Assembly (NCBI GenBank): GCA_002786025.1
Contig: NHNW01000066.1
Location: 1-64,000 of the forward strand
From: Zasmidium citrigriseum
Lineage: Eukaryota > Ascomycota > Dothideomycetes > Mycosphaerellales > Mycosphaerellaceae
DNA: 64,000 nt
Direction of reading: 5' to 3'
Under the pieces are notes generated by a model. That model did no database searches. It was not told the DNA's origin and was given only the letters and a program-made list of their open reading frames with translations. Below are positions 28,478-38,723 of the stretch, in pieces (the first letter of the stretch is position 1; each line of letters opens with the position of its first letter). The position numbers were made by a program, and so were the translations under genes.

Positions 28478-29734
28478 TGTGGTGTCTGTTCTCCGAGTGG
28501 TCTGGGGCTTAGCGAGCGAAGGAGTTTCCGATCAAGCGATGGATCTGTCTGCAGTCGAGCGAGCGAGGAAGAGTTGCAAAGGACTCGAGCCCGGAAAGAA
28601 GGCAGGCGAGAGCCTTATACCAGTCCGTTCGTGAGGGGCTGGCTGGCTGGCCGGCGAACGACATCCGTGCGATTTCCCCGAAAGTGGTCTTGTAGCATGG
28701 CCGGTGAGATAAAGAAAGCACAGATCCAGAGTCTGCAGGGATGATGTTGCTTCCCCAACGTACCTCTCGAGAAGCTCGACCACGCTGCAGCAGTTCGACA
28801 GCTCGGTGAAGGTCGTTCCCGTGGAGATCGATTTCGTTCGTCTGCGCCGCATGAACGCTGCCGAGAGCGACAAGTGTGTAATCGCTGATACTCTCCTCGA
28901 GAAAATCCATCTGCAGACCACTCGTCCATCGCCGTTGACATGTCGTCGACTTTGGCTTTGATTGCCAAGCCAGGAACAAGCAAGCCCAAGCTAGCTCTGC
29001 CGGCGAAAGCCTCACTCGACCAGGCACCCACATGCTCCATCGAGGTTAAGCTTTAGAGACAGTTGCCCGATTGATGCTGACAGACCAGGAACAAGCCGTG
29101 AATCCATGAAGAGAAGTGGCTGGAGCTTTTGGTTTCCCCTCACCAGCTGGGCAACATCGAAAGCCAGTGGAACCCGCAAGAACACGATCGATTGGAGACA
29201 GGAAGGCGCAGGCCTGGAGGATCGGTCATTGCCATCGTCCATCTCTGCTGGCACTCTCGACTTGCGGCCATCGAGGAGATCCACGCGTTGATGAAAATCG
29301 AAACCCGAGGAGAGAGCAGAATACTCTGCGTTCTGATCGTCTTAATCTTCACTGCCGTCCTTGCATCCAACCGCCAGCTCCAGGTCTGCTCGGTCCAGCC
29401 AATGCATTCCAACATCACACCACCCGAGCCTTGATGCTCTCCTCACGGCTCGCACCTTCGCATCGTCAGTAATCGATTGGTCGGAACGAGTCGATCGGTA
29501 AGGTGGTCAAAGCTGGTCACAAGTAATTCAATTCGATTCGATTCAAGTGGTTGGGGGGTATCTCTTCGTGGGAGGACCGGGCAGCCATGCCGTTGGTAGA
29601 CTGTTACAGTCACCAGTGCTGCGTGCTCTTTGTGAAACAGGTGGACTTGGTCCATCCTCGGGCATCTTTTTCCCGGTCTTCACCTTCTCATCAACATCGT
29701 CGCTTTCCTTCCTTCTCATGATGGTTTTTGCCGC
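28478..29734. other. Intergenic region, about 1.25 kb
   Basis: Promoter side of the micro-exon gene and 3' side of the SPF45 gene. Overlapping frames of 60-175 codons on both strands have no domain and no exon logic. A TTATAC element lies about 140 nt upstream of the micro-exon gene ATG. Short ATTCG repeats near 29529-29545 (caattcgattcgattcaagt). Confidence 0.5.
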
Positions 29735-31552
29735 TCAGGCATACTCTCCAGCCTCGAACTTGTCCTCATCCCAAAAGCTGGCCTTGATGACGTTGTCCGC
29801 AAACTCATTTCCATCCATTCCCTTGGCGGCCTCGAGTGCGCTGACCTGGCTGGTGTACTTGACGAACACCTCGTTGTTGCCGCCATCACGGGGCTCCCAG
29901 ATCTTGAGTCTCTCGACCATTCCATATTTACCCATCTCCTCGCCAATCTCCTGGAGAAGGTCTTCCTCTGCGATTGCCTTCTGGACGTCCATTCCCTCGA
30001 GCATGCCTTGAAGCTTGACAACAAGCGAGACCTTGCCATGAGGTCCGTTATCGTCGGCAGTCTTGCTCTTCTTGCCACCGACAATCTTGCCCTTTGCGGC
30101 CGAGATGTAACCGCCGCCTTGGGCATCCGGCTTCTTCTTGCGCTTCTCCGGCTGGACGCGAAGGGCCGTCTGGATGCCCTCTCCGCTGGCGCCGAGTCCC
30201 ATTCCCTTCTCCCATCCCTGCTTCTTCATCATGCGCTCTGCAAAGCCGGCCTGGCCTGGTGCCTTGGAGCGAGGAGCATCTACGTCTGGCGCCATCTCTG
30301 CAGCTGCCTTCTCGGCCTCGGCTGCCTCCTGCTGAGCTTTCATGGCGAGCCACTCCGGGTTGATGGTTGGTGCGCCCGTGATGACACTGGAATATGGGCG
30401 TGCTTGGGTCGCTGCGGGCTGAGGATCCGCTGGGGGAGGTGGAATGGTTGACGGTGCGTTTCCTGAGTTGGCGCCCGGGGTACCAGCATGTCTGGCCTTC
30501 ATGGCAGCGATCTGAGCTTGAACCTTGGCTCTCTTCGCCTCGATGTCGCTCGACGCCAACGGCGGGGACGACGAGTTGGTAGGGACTGGAGTGAACTGGG
30601 AGCTTGAGCTCATCGCAACAGATGGCTGTTGCTGCTGTTGGCTCATGGCCAGGCGGCGAGCAAACACCTCGTCACCAGACTCGTCCATGTTCGGAACGGC
30701 AGGTGGCTTCGGGGGCGCAAGGTCGAATGCTGGCGGAGCGAAGTCGCCGCCGCGGAAGAAGGTGTTGGCGGTTGGCTCGCTCACTCCTGGGGGCAAGCTG
30801 CCAGATGGCACACCTGGTGGAGGACCTGAAAGTGTCAGCGCGAAACGTGTATTTAAGGCTGGGCATTATATGCTACCTTGGCGAGCATCACGGGCGCCAG
30901 ACAGATACTCCTTCCAGGCGTAGTTCATGTCCTGGTAGTCCGCAGAGCCGCGGTACTGTTCGAATGGCGTTGGCACGGAAGGGTCATAGGGATCGTGCCA
31001 GGAGAAGTTGTTGTTCGCCTTAGCCATCTGCTTCTTCTCTTTCCTGGAAGGATGGCGCTTGCGCTGGCGCTCGCGCTCGTAGATCTCCTGCTCTTCGTCC
31101 TCGTTGGCGAGCCAGTCTCGGTAGCTGCGCTTCTGCGGCTGCTGCTGCGGCCACTGCGGCGTGCTGGATAGCTGGCGGAAAGCGGGGTCGGGAGTGCTGG
31201 ACATGTGCTGGGCGAGCCTGTCTGGCGAGCTGGCGGGGTACGCAGCCATGGTGGAAATGCTGGACGACGGCTGGTGGGCGGAGGACGCAAAGGCCGGCTT
31301 CGGCTTCTGCGCCGACTTGTTGTTGTTGTTCTTCTTTCCCACATTGGAGGGCTTGAACATGAGAGAAGCTTGACAAGGAAAGTGAGCAAAGCAATCCTAC
31401 GGTAAGAAGACGCTCCAAGTAACTCTACCGTCTTTCTTCTTCTGCGCCTCTTCGGCCTTCTTGGCGGCCTCGCGGGCGTCGCGCTCGGCGAGGTCCTGCT
31501 CGCTAAGCAGATTCTCGTAGAGCGTCAGACGCTTCTCTGGCTGGTCGGCCAT
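29735..31552 (-). CDS. SPF45/RBM17-type splicing factor (G-patch + UHM/RRM)
   Basis: Three exons, 31429-31552, 30877-31368 and 29735-30825, with introns of 60 nt (GTAGAG...CAAG) and 51 nt (GTAGCA...TTTCAG). Phases are exact, giving 568 residues. Exon 1 has the SPF45 N-terminus (RLTLYENLLSEQDLAERD, a charged helix, KKKD), continuing across the splice to A-SLMFKPSN. Exon 2 has a YRDWLANEDEEQEIYERER segment. Exon 3 holds a G-patch (AERMMKKQGWEKGMGLGASG) and a C-terminal RRM/U2AF-homology motif (VVKLQGML, EVFVKYTSQVSALEAAKGMD, FADNVIKASFWDEDKFEAG). The nuclear protein takes part in 3' splice-site recognition and alternative splicing. It is divergent from the ten-cysteine secreted protein gene. 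Confidence 0.93.
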
Positions 31553-32276
31553 GGTTGATGTGGATGTCACGTGGATGTATGTACTATTGAAGACGTTAAT
31601 TACTGCGCTGCACGTCGCGATCACGACTTGAACGGCAGCAAGACACGGCGGCAGCGGCGGTGTCTGGCAAGGACACGGCACCGGCACTGGCACTGGCGTC
31701 TTCCTGGATGGTAGTCGTGTGGCAGTTGTGGCGTGACGGGCTCGTGGTTGTCGCGTGGTGAGGTGTGGTTGTCGATATGAAAGGGAGGATTGGGAGGAAG
31801 GTGCGAAGTCGAGCTCCGTCAACCGCGGATGCGCTAATGCAGCTCGGCTGATCCCGCAACCTTAACATCCTTGACCTCGTGGCCGGCCGAGTCGTCAACA
31901 ACACGCCTCCTTCCCCTCCATCAATATCGGCGTGAATCTCCCATCAACCCAATCACTACGACATGTTGCGCGCACTACCAGCCTGAATTGAGTAGATGCA
32001 CCTTCTCTCGGTGCCAAGAACACCACCTGCACATTCCGGCCAACCTCGCATTTGGCGCGGATCTGCACGTCATGGCGTCCTCGGGCGCCAACGTATCCGA
32101 TGAGGAGTGTTCAGAGTTGGTATATATACGGGTTGTCCTGTCTCCAGGCGCACCTTTTTTACTGTTCGACATTCATCCATCTCGCAAATCCTTCACGCCT
32201 ACCCTCCCGTGGTCACCAGCCTCCACTAAGAGCACCTGTGACATCGACCGCATCTGACCACACCAAAAGCATCAAG
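31553..32276. promoter_or_regulatory. Divergent intergenic region, SPF45 gene and ten-cysteine secreted protein
   Basis: About 725 bases. A TATA-like sequence (gtatatatacgg) at about 32120-32131 lies about 150 nt upstream of the secreted-protein ATG. No other coding signal. Confidence 0.45.
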
Positions 32277-32633
32277 ATGTACTACGCCAATCTCCTCATA
32301 GCACTGCTTTCGCTAGCCATACCTCTCACACTCGCCAACACCCGCCAGCCAGACCCCGGCTTCGAAGCCGACACTCTCTGCACCGTCGAAGTCGTCAAGA
32401 ACATTCGCCTCGACAACCTGAAGAACAACACTCTCCTCTTCTGGCCAAAGGATTCCTGCTGCACCACCATCGACTGCCAGCTCCAGGACTTTAGCTGTCC
32501 CGAGAATCCTAATCATCCTTCTAGCGACGGCAAGGGCGGCGACATCTGCTGCTTCAAGGCGAGCGGGAAAGGAGCGGATTACGGGATGTGTCGGTGTGGC
32601 ATCGATGCAAATCCCCAGGGGACGTGCTTTTGA
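32277..32633 (+). CDS. Small secreted cysteine-rich protein (effector-like), 118 aa
   Basis: Single exon from ATG 32277. Residues 1-20 form a classic signal peptide (NLLIALLSLAIPLTLA). The mature ~98 residues carry ten cysteines at 35, 61, 62, 67, 74, 91, 92, 105, 107 and 117, including two CC pairs, which suggests five disulfides. Sequence around them: DSCCTTIDCQLQDFSC, GGDICCFKASG and YGMCRCG. No known domain recognised. Size, cysteine density and subtelomeric position fit a host-interaction or antimicrobial secreted protein, but that is inference. A TATA-like element lies about 150 nt upstream. Confidence 0.8.
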   Translation: MYYANLLIALLSLAIPLTLANTRQPDPGFEADTLCTVEVVKNIRLDNLKNNTLLFWPKDSCCTTIDCQLQDFSCPENPNHPSSDGKGGDICCFKASGKGADYGMCRCGIDANPQGTCF

Positions 32634-33007
32634 TACCTCCGAGCTTCAGCAGCCTTGCTGCACGGGGCGTTTCAATCCATATCAATGTCGAGGAAAGGGC
32701 CGTCTGATGGAGGATTGGGAGTTGCCTCGCTCGCATGTCGAACACCAAGAGCAACTGGAATGCATCGGTTTTGAAAGCGCGCATGGTTTCGACCATTCTT
32801 GCGGAAGATGTGATGCGATCTTTGGACACGACGTCGATGAACAATGAAGTTTTGCGGCATTGTCTCCACGGTATCGACATTCAACCCGGAGAGTATTCTC
32901 CTGCACTCTTCCTTCGAGTACTCACGTATTAAGGAGTGTTCCTTGGAACCTTCGCGCCTCACCGCAAAAGTATCATGCCACGAGAGTGCCTTCTATAGCA
33001 CAAAATG
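32634..33007. other. Intergenic region between convergent genes
   Basis: About 370 bases holding the 3' flanks of the ten-cysteine gene (+) and the SET gene (-). No gene. Confidence 0.5.
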
Positions 33008-34057
33008 TCAGCGTTGGATTGCGCACGTACTTGCAAGTCTTACCATTTGCTTTGCCACCATGATCGGTCCAGGCCCTTTGAAGCGCCCCAGAGCTTCCAT
33101 CGCCTGGAACCATTCTATCGACGCCATGCTGCCAACATACTCAAGAACTTTCACCGCTGTCTCCATCCAAGCGAATGCAGCCTCCGCCATCGGTACTACG
33201 ACGAGTCCCTCATATCGATCCATGATCCCGGAAATCTGGTTCTCCATCTTCACTGCTGCCCTTGCATACAACAGAGCGACCTCTTGGTTCGAAATGCCCT
33301 CCGCCTCTAACAATCGCGCCGTCAACAGACTGTACGCCGTTTCCTGTTGCAGAGTCAGGACCTTGCGCAGTCGTGGCTGCGCAAAGCCCTCCAACATTCC
33401 TGGTCGCTCAATCTGCCGACTGTCGAGCGACCCAATGAAATCCCAGTAAGCAAGCGGAGCAGGATAGAAGCCACGGAGATAGGACGTCAACACGTTCAAT
33501 ATCTGCCTCCTAGCATCGCTCAGCGCCTGTTCTCGCGGGTCGAGTGTGCATACTGGGCAGCTGCACTCGAAGTCAAAGTACACACGAGTAACAACATTCC
33601 GATGCTCTTTGCTCAAATGGTGAAATCGACTGTTGTACGAGATGAAGATCTCTTCTCCCTTCCTGATCGGCCTCAGTGCACGCACTCCAGCCTCGCGGCC
33701 ATCGTCACTGCACTGCATGGCAGCGTTCGGGTCGCACGAGTGATTGATCAACGATACAGTCAAGTACAAATCCGCACCAGACTTGCTGCCTCCGAAAGTG
33801 TTCGCTTTGTAGATTCGGAAAGCCTTCGATTCGTAAGGACGAATTCCTTCGTGGAGCCTCATGAATTGCTTTTGGTCCGCTCTGCTTAGCCTTGCCACGG
33901 CTTCAAGCACATCGGCTTCTGTGACCTTCGCGGATGGCTTGTCGAAATGAAGCACGGATCGATCCGCCATGATCAATGTCCCGGTGTCGATGTCTCGTCT
34001 GGCGAACACGCCTCGACCTTTTCCTGGTGACTCTTTGATTCGATAAAAGTCGGGCAT
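33008..34057 (-). CDS. SET-domain protein (SMYD/SET5-like, no MYND finger)
   Basis: 349 residues from ATG 34057, single exon. The N-terminal SET piece reads SPGKGRGVFARRDIDTGTLI. The cofactor and substrate core is VSLINHSCDPNAAMQC, followed by LRPIRKGEEIFISYNSRF. A post-SET-like cysteine cluster is FDFECSCPVC. The remaining ~170 residues are helical, resembling the C-terminal TPR-like half of SMYD proteins. No MYND zinc finger interrupts the SET domain. Probable protein lysine methyltransferase using S-adenosylmethionine; the target (histone or not) cannot be told from sequence. Divergent from the BTB gene. Confidence 0.85.
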   Translation of the reverse strand: MPDFYRIKESPGKGRGVFARRDIDTGTLIMADRSVLHFDKPSAKVTEADVLEAVARLSRADQKQFMRLHEGIRPYESKAFRIYKANTFGGSKSGADLYLTVSLINHSCDPNAAMQCSDDGREAGVRALRPIRKGEEIFISYNSRFHHLSKEHRNVVTRVYFDFECSCPVCTLDPREQALSDARRQILNVLTSYLRGFYPAPLAYWDFIGSLDSRQIERPGMLEGFAQPRLRKVLTLQQETAYSLLTARLLEAEGISNQEVALLYARAAVKMENQISGIMDRYEGLVVVPMAEAAFAWMETAVKVLEYVGSMASIEWFQAMEALGRFKGPGPIMVAKQMVRLASTCAIQR

Positions 34058-34878
34058 GCTGGCGTAGTTGGATGAAGAATGCTTTCGATACGATTAAGAG
34101 ACAAGAGTTCACGGATGAAAGAAAGCAAAAGAGGGACCATTCCGACAAGTTGATCAACTTTCACTGCAGGAAGAAGACCCACAGGTGCCTGGCGCTTGCA
34201 TGGGTGGCCTGCTAGCCTGGCATGCACTATATTGGTCTGTGTCACCTCCATCTGCACGAGCCGGAGCCCTTTCGTGGTCTTCCTTCCACACCGGCTGGAA
34301 ATCAAGATTACTTCCAATCACCAGACTGCAGACGTGGATCGTCAACAGGCTTCTCTTTGTTCTGGATTCAAACAACGAGCAGATTTACGAGACAAAGACA
34401 TTGTGGAAGATGCCTCGAGAGACATGCATAGCACTTTGACATCAAATGCATGCATGTCATTCTGACACGGCAAAGAACTATGGGTTATGAGACTTCGCAA
34501 GAACGACCTCTGCCCAAAGTTCCTGGAACCAACCCATCTCTCAACTTCTCACCTTCGCCTTCCTGTTCTTCCCCTTGTTCTAGTCTTTGACAATGGCACT
34601 GTATACGATTACAAACGTAAATGACTATACGACATTCATTGGGTTTTCGAAGTCGCAACGCACAACGCAATTGTGACACGAGTGTTGTGTGTTGCTCGAG
34701 ACGATTATATACCCTTCGTCCTCACGATGTTACTCTGGACCTCCATCTCGACATCTTTCTCCAAGAGACAATTCCAGCACCCTATCTGTCGTCGAAACCT
34801 TCAACCCAGAGACAACAAAAGTTTCGACAACCGACACCAGCAACACAGCACAGCATTCCACAGCACCCATCAACCGCA
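34058..34878. other. Divergent intergenic region between SET and BTB genes
   Basis: About 820 bases. The frame of the BTB protein is open upstream to 34621 but without a convincing longer N-terminus. Promoters for both genes are expected here. Confidence 0.5.
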
Positions 34879-35739
34879 ATGGAGGGCCAAAACCCTCAAC
34901 AGCACCGTAGCATCAGCTACCAACCCCCCAACTTCAACACCAGCAGACTCTACGACCCAGCCACGGTGACCATCACCGTCAACGACTCCGACGACAACAA
35001 GCATCAGTTCCACGAGCGTGTCTTCACTGTGCCATGCGAGCTGATCTGCCGCAACTCGGAGTACTTCCGTGCCACCTTTGAGGGCAACTTCGTCGAGGCT
35101 GAGCAGAAGAAGACCACCATCACCGACGTGCATCCCGGTATCTTCACCACCTTCATCGACTTCCTCTACCTCAGAGAGCTCTCGCCAAACGACGACAACC
35201 CGACAGAATGGGAGTCGCATTATCTCATCGATTGCTACATCTTCGCCGAGAAGTACCTCACTCCACTATTCCAGCACCTCCTCGTTGAAGCCATCCAGAC
35301 GAAGCTGTCGATGAGGACTCCGACTCATTACACGTTTCCCACTGGCAAGGTCCTGACGAAGTTGTACAGCCATACGCCAGCATCTTCACCGCTGCGACGC
35401 ATCCTCGTCGATGGCTACGTCACGGAATACCAGATGTGCAATTTGAGCGAAGAGAAGCACACGAGATTGCTCGGCCAGGACCCTCCAGAGTTCGTCGCAT
35501 CGTGTCTCGACTTCTCGCTGCGCTGGGCCGATGCCCAAGCCTGTGCTCATTGTCGCCAAGGCGGTGATGGCAGGCCCTGTCCGAATGCACATCGGCATGC
35601 GGGATTGGCAGGGGATCTGTCAAAGGCGAGATGGTGTCTTTATCATCGACACTCGACGGAGGACGAGCAGCAGATCTGCCAGGCCCGTCGGGATGCTGTG
35701 CAGTGGAAGTTCATCGACCCACCGCCATCTACGAATTGA
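34879..35739 (+). CDS. BTB/POZ-domain protein
   Basis: 286 residues from ATG 34879 (MEGQNPQQHRS). An upstream in-frame ATG at 34621 would add a low-complexity N-terminus and is less likely. The BTB fold covers about residues 30-150: ATVTITVND, FHERVFTVPCELICRNSEYF, ATFEGNFVEAEQKKTTI, VHPGIFTTFIDFLYL and DCYIFAEKYLTPLFQHLL. The C-terminal third contains ADAQACAHCRQGGDGRPCPN followed by HRH, a Cys/His cluster that could bind zinc. Fungal BTB proteins of this size are numerous and mostly uncharacterised; a role as a Cullin-3 adaptor is possible but not shown. Confidence 0.85.
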   Translation: MEGQNPQQHRSISYQPPNFNTSRLYDPATVTITVNDSDDNKHQFHERVFTVPCELICRNSEYFRATFEGNFVEAEQKKTTITDVHPGIFTTFIDFLYLRELSPNDDNPTEWESHYLIDCYIFAEKYLTPLFQHLLVEAIQTKLSMRTPTHYTFPTGKVLTKLYSHTPASSPLRRILVDGYVTEYQMCNLSEEKHTRLLGQDPPEFVASCLDFSLRWADAQACAHCRQGGDGRPCPNAHRHAGLAGDLSKARWCLYHRHSTEDEQQICQARRDAVQWKFIDPPPSTN

Positions 35740-36263
35740 TTGATGCTTGTTGATTGACTGAGGGACTCCAAATTGAGAGAGTTTGATGAAGACTGAAAGT
35801 GCGCAAAAGACACCTCAGATTGTTTTCGTGTCGTGCGTAACTTACCAAATTGCAAATGGGAGGCAGAAAGACTTGATAGATAGACGTACACTTTCCTTGC
35901 CCCGAACGCGGACATTTTCCAAACGTTTCCCACAGTTCTTTTGAACGACTTGATCTTGACGATGGCAAGTACGAGCAGGCACGTAAATTTGCCTTTCAAT
36001 CGATTGTTCTTCATCGTGCAACCCTAGTTGAATTTTTCTATTTCGAACTCGACTTCTCCTCGATGTTGTAAAGACGTCGAAGGAAGTAATGTTGACCCCT
36101 GTAAGCGATCCAGTAGTGTATGCAGTCATGGATCCTTTGGCACGAGCTAGCAAGGGCTCGCATGGCATAGCTGAGGAGAACCTTCTGTATTCTGCAGCTT
36201 TCATCCAGACACTGGGAGCACCATCATTGCCCCGGATACGAGTTACTACAGCCTTGCGCAGAG
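35740..36263. other. Intergenic region
   Basis: About 520 bases between two + strand genes; no coding signal supported. Confidence 0.5.
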
Positions 36264-36764
36264 ATGCAGGCTCTCTTCGGCGATCAAGCGGCTGCTCCAA
36301 CGCGAGAGTACGAACCCAAAGGCCCACTTGCTCGACACCTTGAACAAATCCTGCGAAACTGCGAAATCGCCGTCAACGCTCGAGACTTCGACCTACCTTC
36401 TCCATCAACCTGGGACCATTTTTCCGCCACGGACCTCAAAGCTGCCTGGTCACACTCTGCGATCGTCAGCAATGCCTTCAACCATGTCCAAGGACGAAAT
36501 GAATTCCTCGAGACGTACAAGCATCTCACTCAAGCATGCCCAGAGTACCATGTTACTTTGACGGATCTGAACACTCATGTGCGGCAAAAAGGGACGAGAG
36601 CGGATGTGTATGCGAATGCCGAAGTGAGAGGAGCACCGCCGGGAGTCGTGAGGACGAGTGTGTTTGTGATGGAGTTTGCTTTTGATGAGGACGAGGGGAG
36701 GTGGGTGGCTGTGAGGATGGAGGGGATGAGTGGCATTGAAGATGGTGTGAGTGATGCGAGTTGA
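36264..36764 (+). CDS. NTF2-like (SnoaL-type) protein
   Basis: 166 residues, single exon, ATG 36264. An N-terminal helix (ARHLEQILRNCEIAVNARDF) is followed by a cone-like alpha+beta pattern: HFSATDLKAAWSHS, GRNEFLETYKHLTQACPEYH, then strands VTLTDLNTHV, TRADVYANAEVRG, VVRTSVFVMEFAFD and GRWVAVRMEG. This is the order expected for an NTF2-like fold. Members act as small enzymes, subunits or ligand-binding proteins; no catalytic residue set is recognisable. Function unknown. Confidence 0.7.
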   Translation: MQALFGDQAAAPTREYEPKGPLARHLEQILRNCEIAVNARDFDLPSPSTWDHFSATDLKAAWSHSAIVSNAFNHVQGRNEFLETYKHLTQACPEYHVTLTDLNTHVRQKGTRADVYANAEVRGAPPGVVRTSVFVMEFAFDEDEGRWVAVRMEGMSGIEDGVSDAS

Positions 36765-37157
36765 TGAGGACTTGCCGAAAAAGAATGAGAGGAGAGGGAA
36801 TCGAACTCTGAGCCTACGGATGGCAGAACGGCAAAAGGGAAGAGTGGCGGAGGGCAGTGGAGCAATCTGCTTGATTTGATCCGGCTACTTCCCTGAAGGT
36901 CGACATTTTTTTGGCGAATATGTAGGTTGTCTGGAAGGAACGGCGGTGTCCGGAAGGAGCTTGGAGTCATCTGCATCCGCCTGCTTTTCCTGAGCTTGCA
37001 TGGCCTCTTCTCAATGAACACCACTCCGATGATTGAATTGATTAATCGAGCATTACATCAAAGCCCTCCGCCAAATTGTTTAGTTTTGAAGGGTCGAAGT
37101 GCTCGGCCTCGTTCTACTTGAACCCCGGGACAGCTCACAAGGAGACGTTCGCCCCTT
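36765..37157. other. Intergenic region between convergent genes
   Basis: About 390 bases; no gene. A T-arm-like string on the minus strand near 36797-36812 was checked and rejected as a tRNA. Confidence 0.5.
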
Positions 37158-37590
37158 TCACTCCAGCAACATCGCCACGAAAGCCAACATATTCGCACCA
37201 AATAGAACAGGCAAGCCGGCGTACATGCCGGTCCTGTAGTAAGTGATGCCCAAAGCGATCCCGGACACCAATTGCATCCAGACAATCAGCTTTTCCTCCG
37301 GGGTATCAGGACCGCCGAACCTCGCCCATTTGATGTTGAGCAGTGCTACTGCAGTCAGCTCTATGAACTCTCATGATGGCATCCAACCACCTACCTGCGA
37401 TGCCTAGATATGTATTGTCGCTCAGCCAAGTCGGGGCAATCAGATGCCGCACTACAGCAAAGCGCGGCTCATTGGGGATTGCTCTGGTGGCTTCAGTAAC
37501 TTTTATCAAACCAACCGAGGTGTGTTTCGGCATGGTGAGGGTGAAGATAGCGGCTGCTATTAAGTGCAGGGATGCTGGTATGGACGGCAT
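37158..37590 (-). CDS. Small integral membrane protein, 128 aa
   Basis: Two exons, 37395-37590 and 37158-37348, with a 46-nt intron (GTAGGT...CTGCAG); phases exact. Hydrophobic segments: SLHLIAAAIFTLTM near the N-terminus, ALLNIKWARFGG (short), LIVWMQLVSGIALGITYY and GLPVLFGANMLAFVAMLLE at the C-terminus, so three or four membrane passes. Conserved-looking loop PNEPRFAVVRHLI. No family named; such ~130-residue membrane proteins are common in ascomycetes. Without the intron the hydrophobic second half is lost to another frame, which supports the splice. Confidence 0.75.
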
Positions 37591-37975
37591 GGCGAAATCT
37601 CGAGTAGGAGGTACTGGGGGGAACGAGTGACGGTTTGCGGGAACTCAAGAAAACGACTCTGCGACGTTGAAATGACTTGAAAGTAATTACCTGACCGAGG
37701 GATTGCTCGAAGCATATATGGCTGGAGTCAATTAGTTGGGCCTTCGACTGACGATGAAGAGCCCATGAAGCCCGTGGTCCCCGTACTCGACCTGGCCTTG
37801 GCGAAGCCTTCTTCGCGGGATCCCGGGCTCTTTGATTCTTCACTTTCTGACAAATCTCAGTCGACTCTTGATATAAGAGAGCACAGTCTAGAATCGAGAC
37901 TCACCATCATTCTCTCAAAGAGCAGCCCCGAAACTCACCCATCGAACAAGAAACCACGACTTTCAATCCTTCAAA
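37591..37975. promoter_or_regulatory. Divergent promoter region, membrane protein and isochorismatase hydrolase
   Basis: 385 bases. A tcttgatataagagag stretch at about 37865-37880 is TATA-like and about 100 nt upstream of the hydrolase ATG. Confidence 0.35.
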
Positions 37976-38551
37976 ATGCCATCACTACGAGAAGTCGTTG
38001 GGGTGCCCGACTCTGCTGCATCCACCTCCGACTCCGTCCTAGTAATCATCGACGCTCAAGACGAGTACAAGTTCGGGCCCATGGCAGCCAAAGAATACCA
38101 TCGGGTCAACGACGCTCTTTCGAGGCTCCTGTGGCACTATCGCAAGAACAACGGCAAGATCGTCCACGTCGTCCACAACTCCGGCATTGAACAAGCACCA
38201 ATCTTCAGTCCCAATGGCAAGCTCAGCAAGGAGATGGATGAGGTCCAGGCGATAGCAGGAGAGCCGATCGTCAGCAAGAAGTTCGCGGGCAGCTTTCACG
38301 AAACGAATTTGCAGTCGGTACTTCGAGACTTCGGGTTGCAGAAGCTGGTTTTGACGGGATATATGGCTCATGGATGTGTTTCGAGTACTGCGAGGGAGGC
38401 GCACAGTCTTGGTTACGATGTGATTGTCGCTGAGGATGCTGTCGGCCAGCGAGATCTGCAAGGTGTCGAAGCAGGAGAGGTGAAGAGGGTTGCAATGGCG
38501 GAGCTCAACGACATGTTCGGGACGGTGGTAAAGACTAGTGACATCAAGTAG
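37976..38551 (+). CDS. Isochorismatase-family cysteine hydrolase
   Basis: 191 residues from ATG 37976. The catalytic triad positions of the family are visible: Asp26 in VLVIIDAQDEY, a lysine at 101 in PIVSKKFAGSFHET, and the nucleophile Cys134 in LTGYMAHGCVSSTAREA. The cis-peptide region (YMAHGC) is typical, as is the end motif DVIVAEDAVGQRD. Members hydrolyse vinyl ethers, nicotinamide, N-carbamoyl compounds and similar small molecules; the substrate here is not determined. It lies directly upstream of a Zn2Cys6 regulator on the same strand and may be part of a small catabolic group. Confidence 0.9.
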   Translation: MPSLREVVGVPDSAASTSDSVLVIIDAQDEYKFGPMAAKEYHRVNDALSRLLWHYRKNNGKIVHVVHNSGIEQAPIFSPNGKLSKEMDEVQAIAGEPIVSKKFAGSFHETNLQSVLRDFGLQKLVLTGYMAHGCVSSTAREAHSLGYDVIVAEDAVGQRDLQGVEAGEVKRVAMAELNDMFGTVVKTSDIK

Positions 38552-38723
38552 ATGAGACATGAATCTTGATGGGCCATTATGTCCAAGAATGATGTGTATG
38601 TTGGCTCAATATTGACAAGGCTGGGCCGCCATGCGATCATGGGGTCGGTCCGACCAAGTCCCCGAAAGCCGGGATTCAAACTCTGGTGAGTAGTCTCTTC
38701 AAACTTCACATTCATGCGATGCC

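Noticed and set aside
28509..29033. 174-codon minus-strand frame upstream of the micro-exon gene
   Set aside because: No domain, no signal peptide, not continued by plausible exons; better explained as promoter DNA.
36790..36830. Minus-strand gagttcgattccctc resembling a tRNA T-arm (B box)
   Set aside because: No A box, no anticodon arm and no matching 5' acceptor stem upstream.
38650..38710. Minus-strand agagtttgaatcccgg resembling a tRNA T-loop
   Set aside because: The flanking bases do not pair as a T-stem and no cloverleaf can be drawn.
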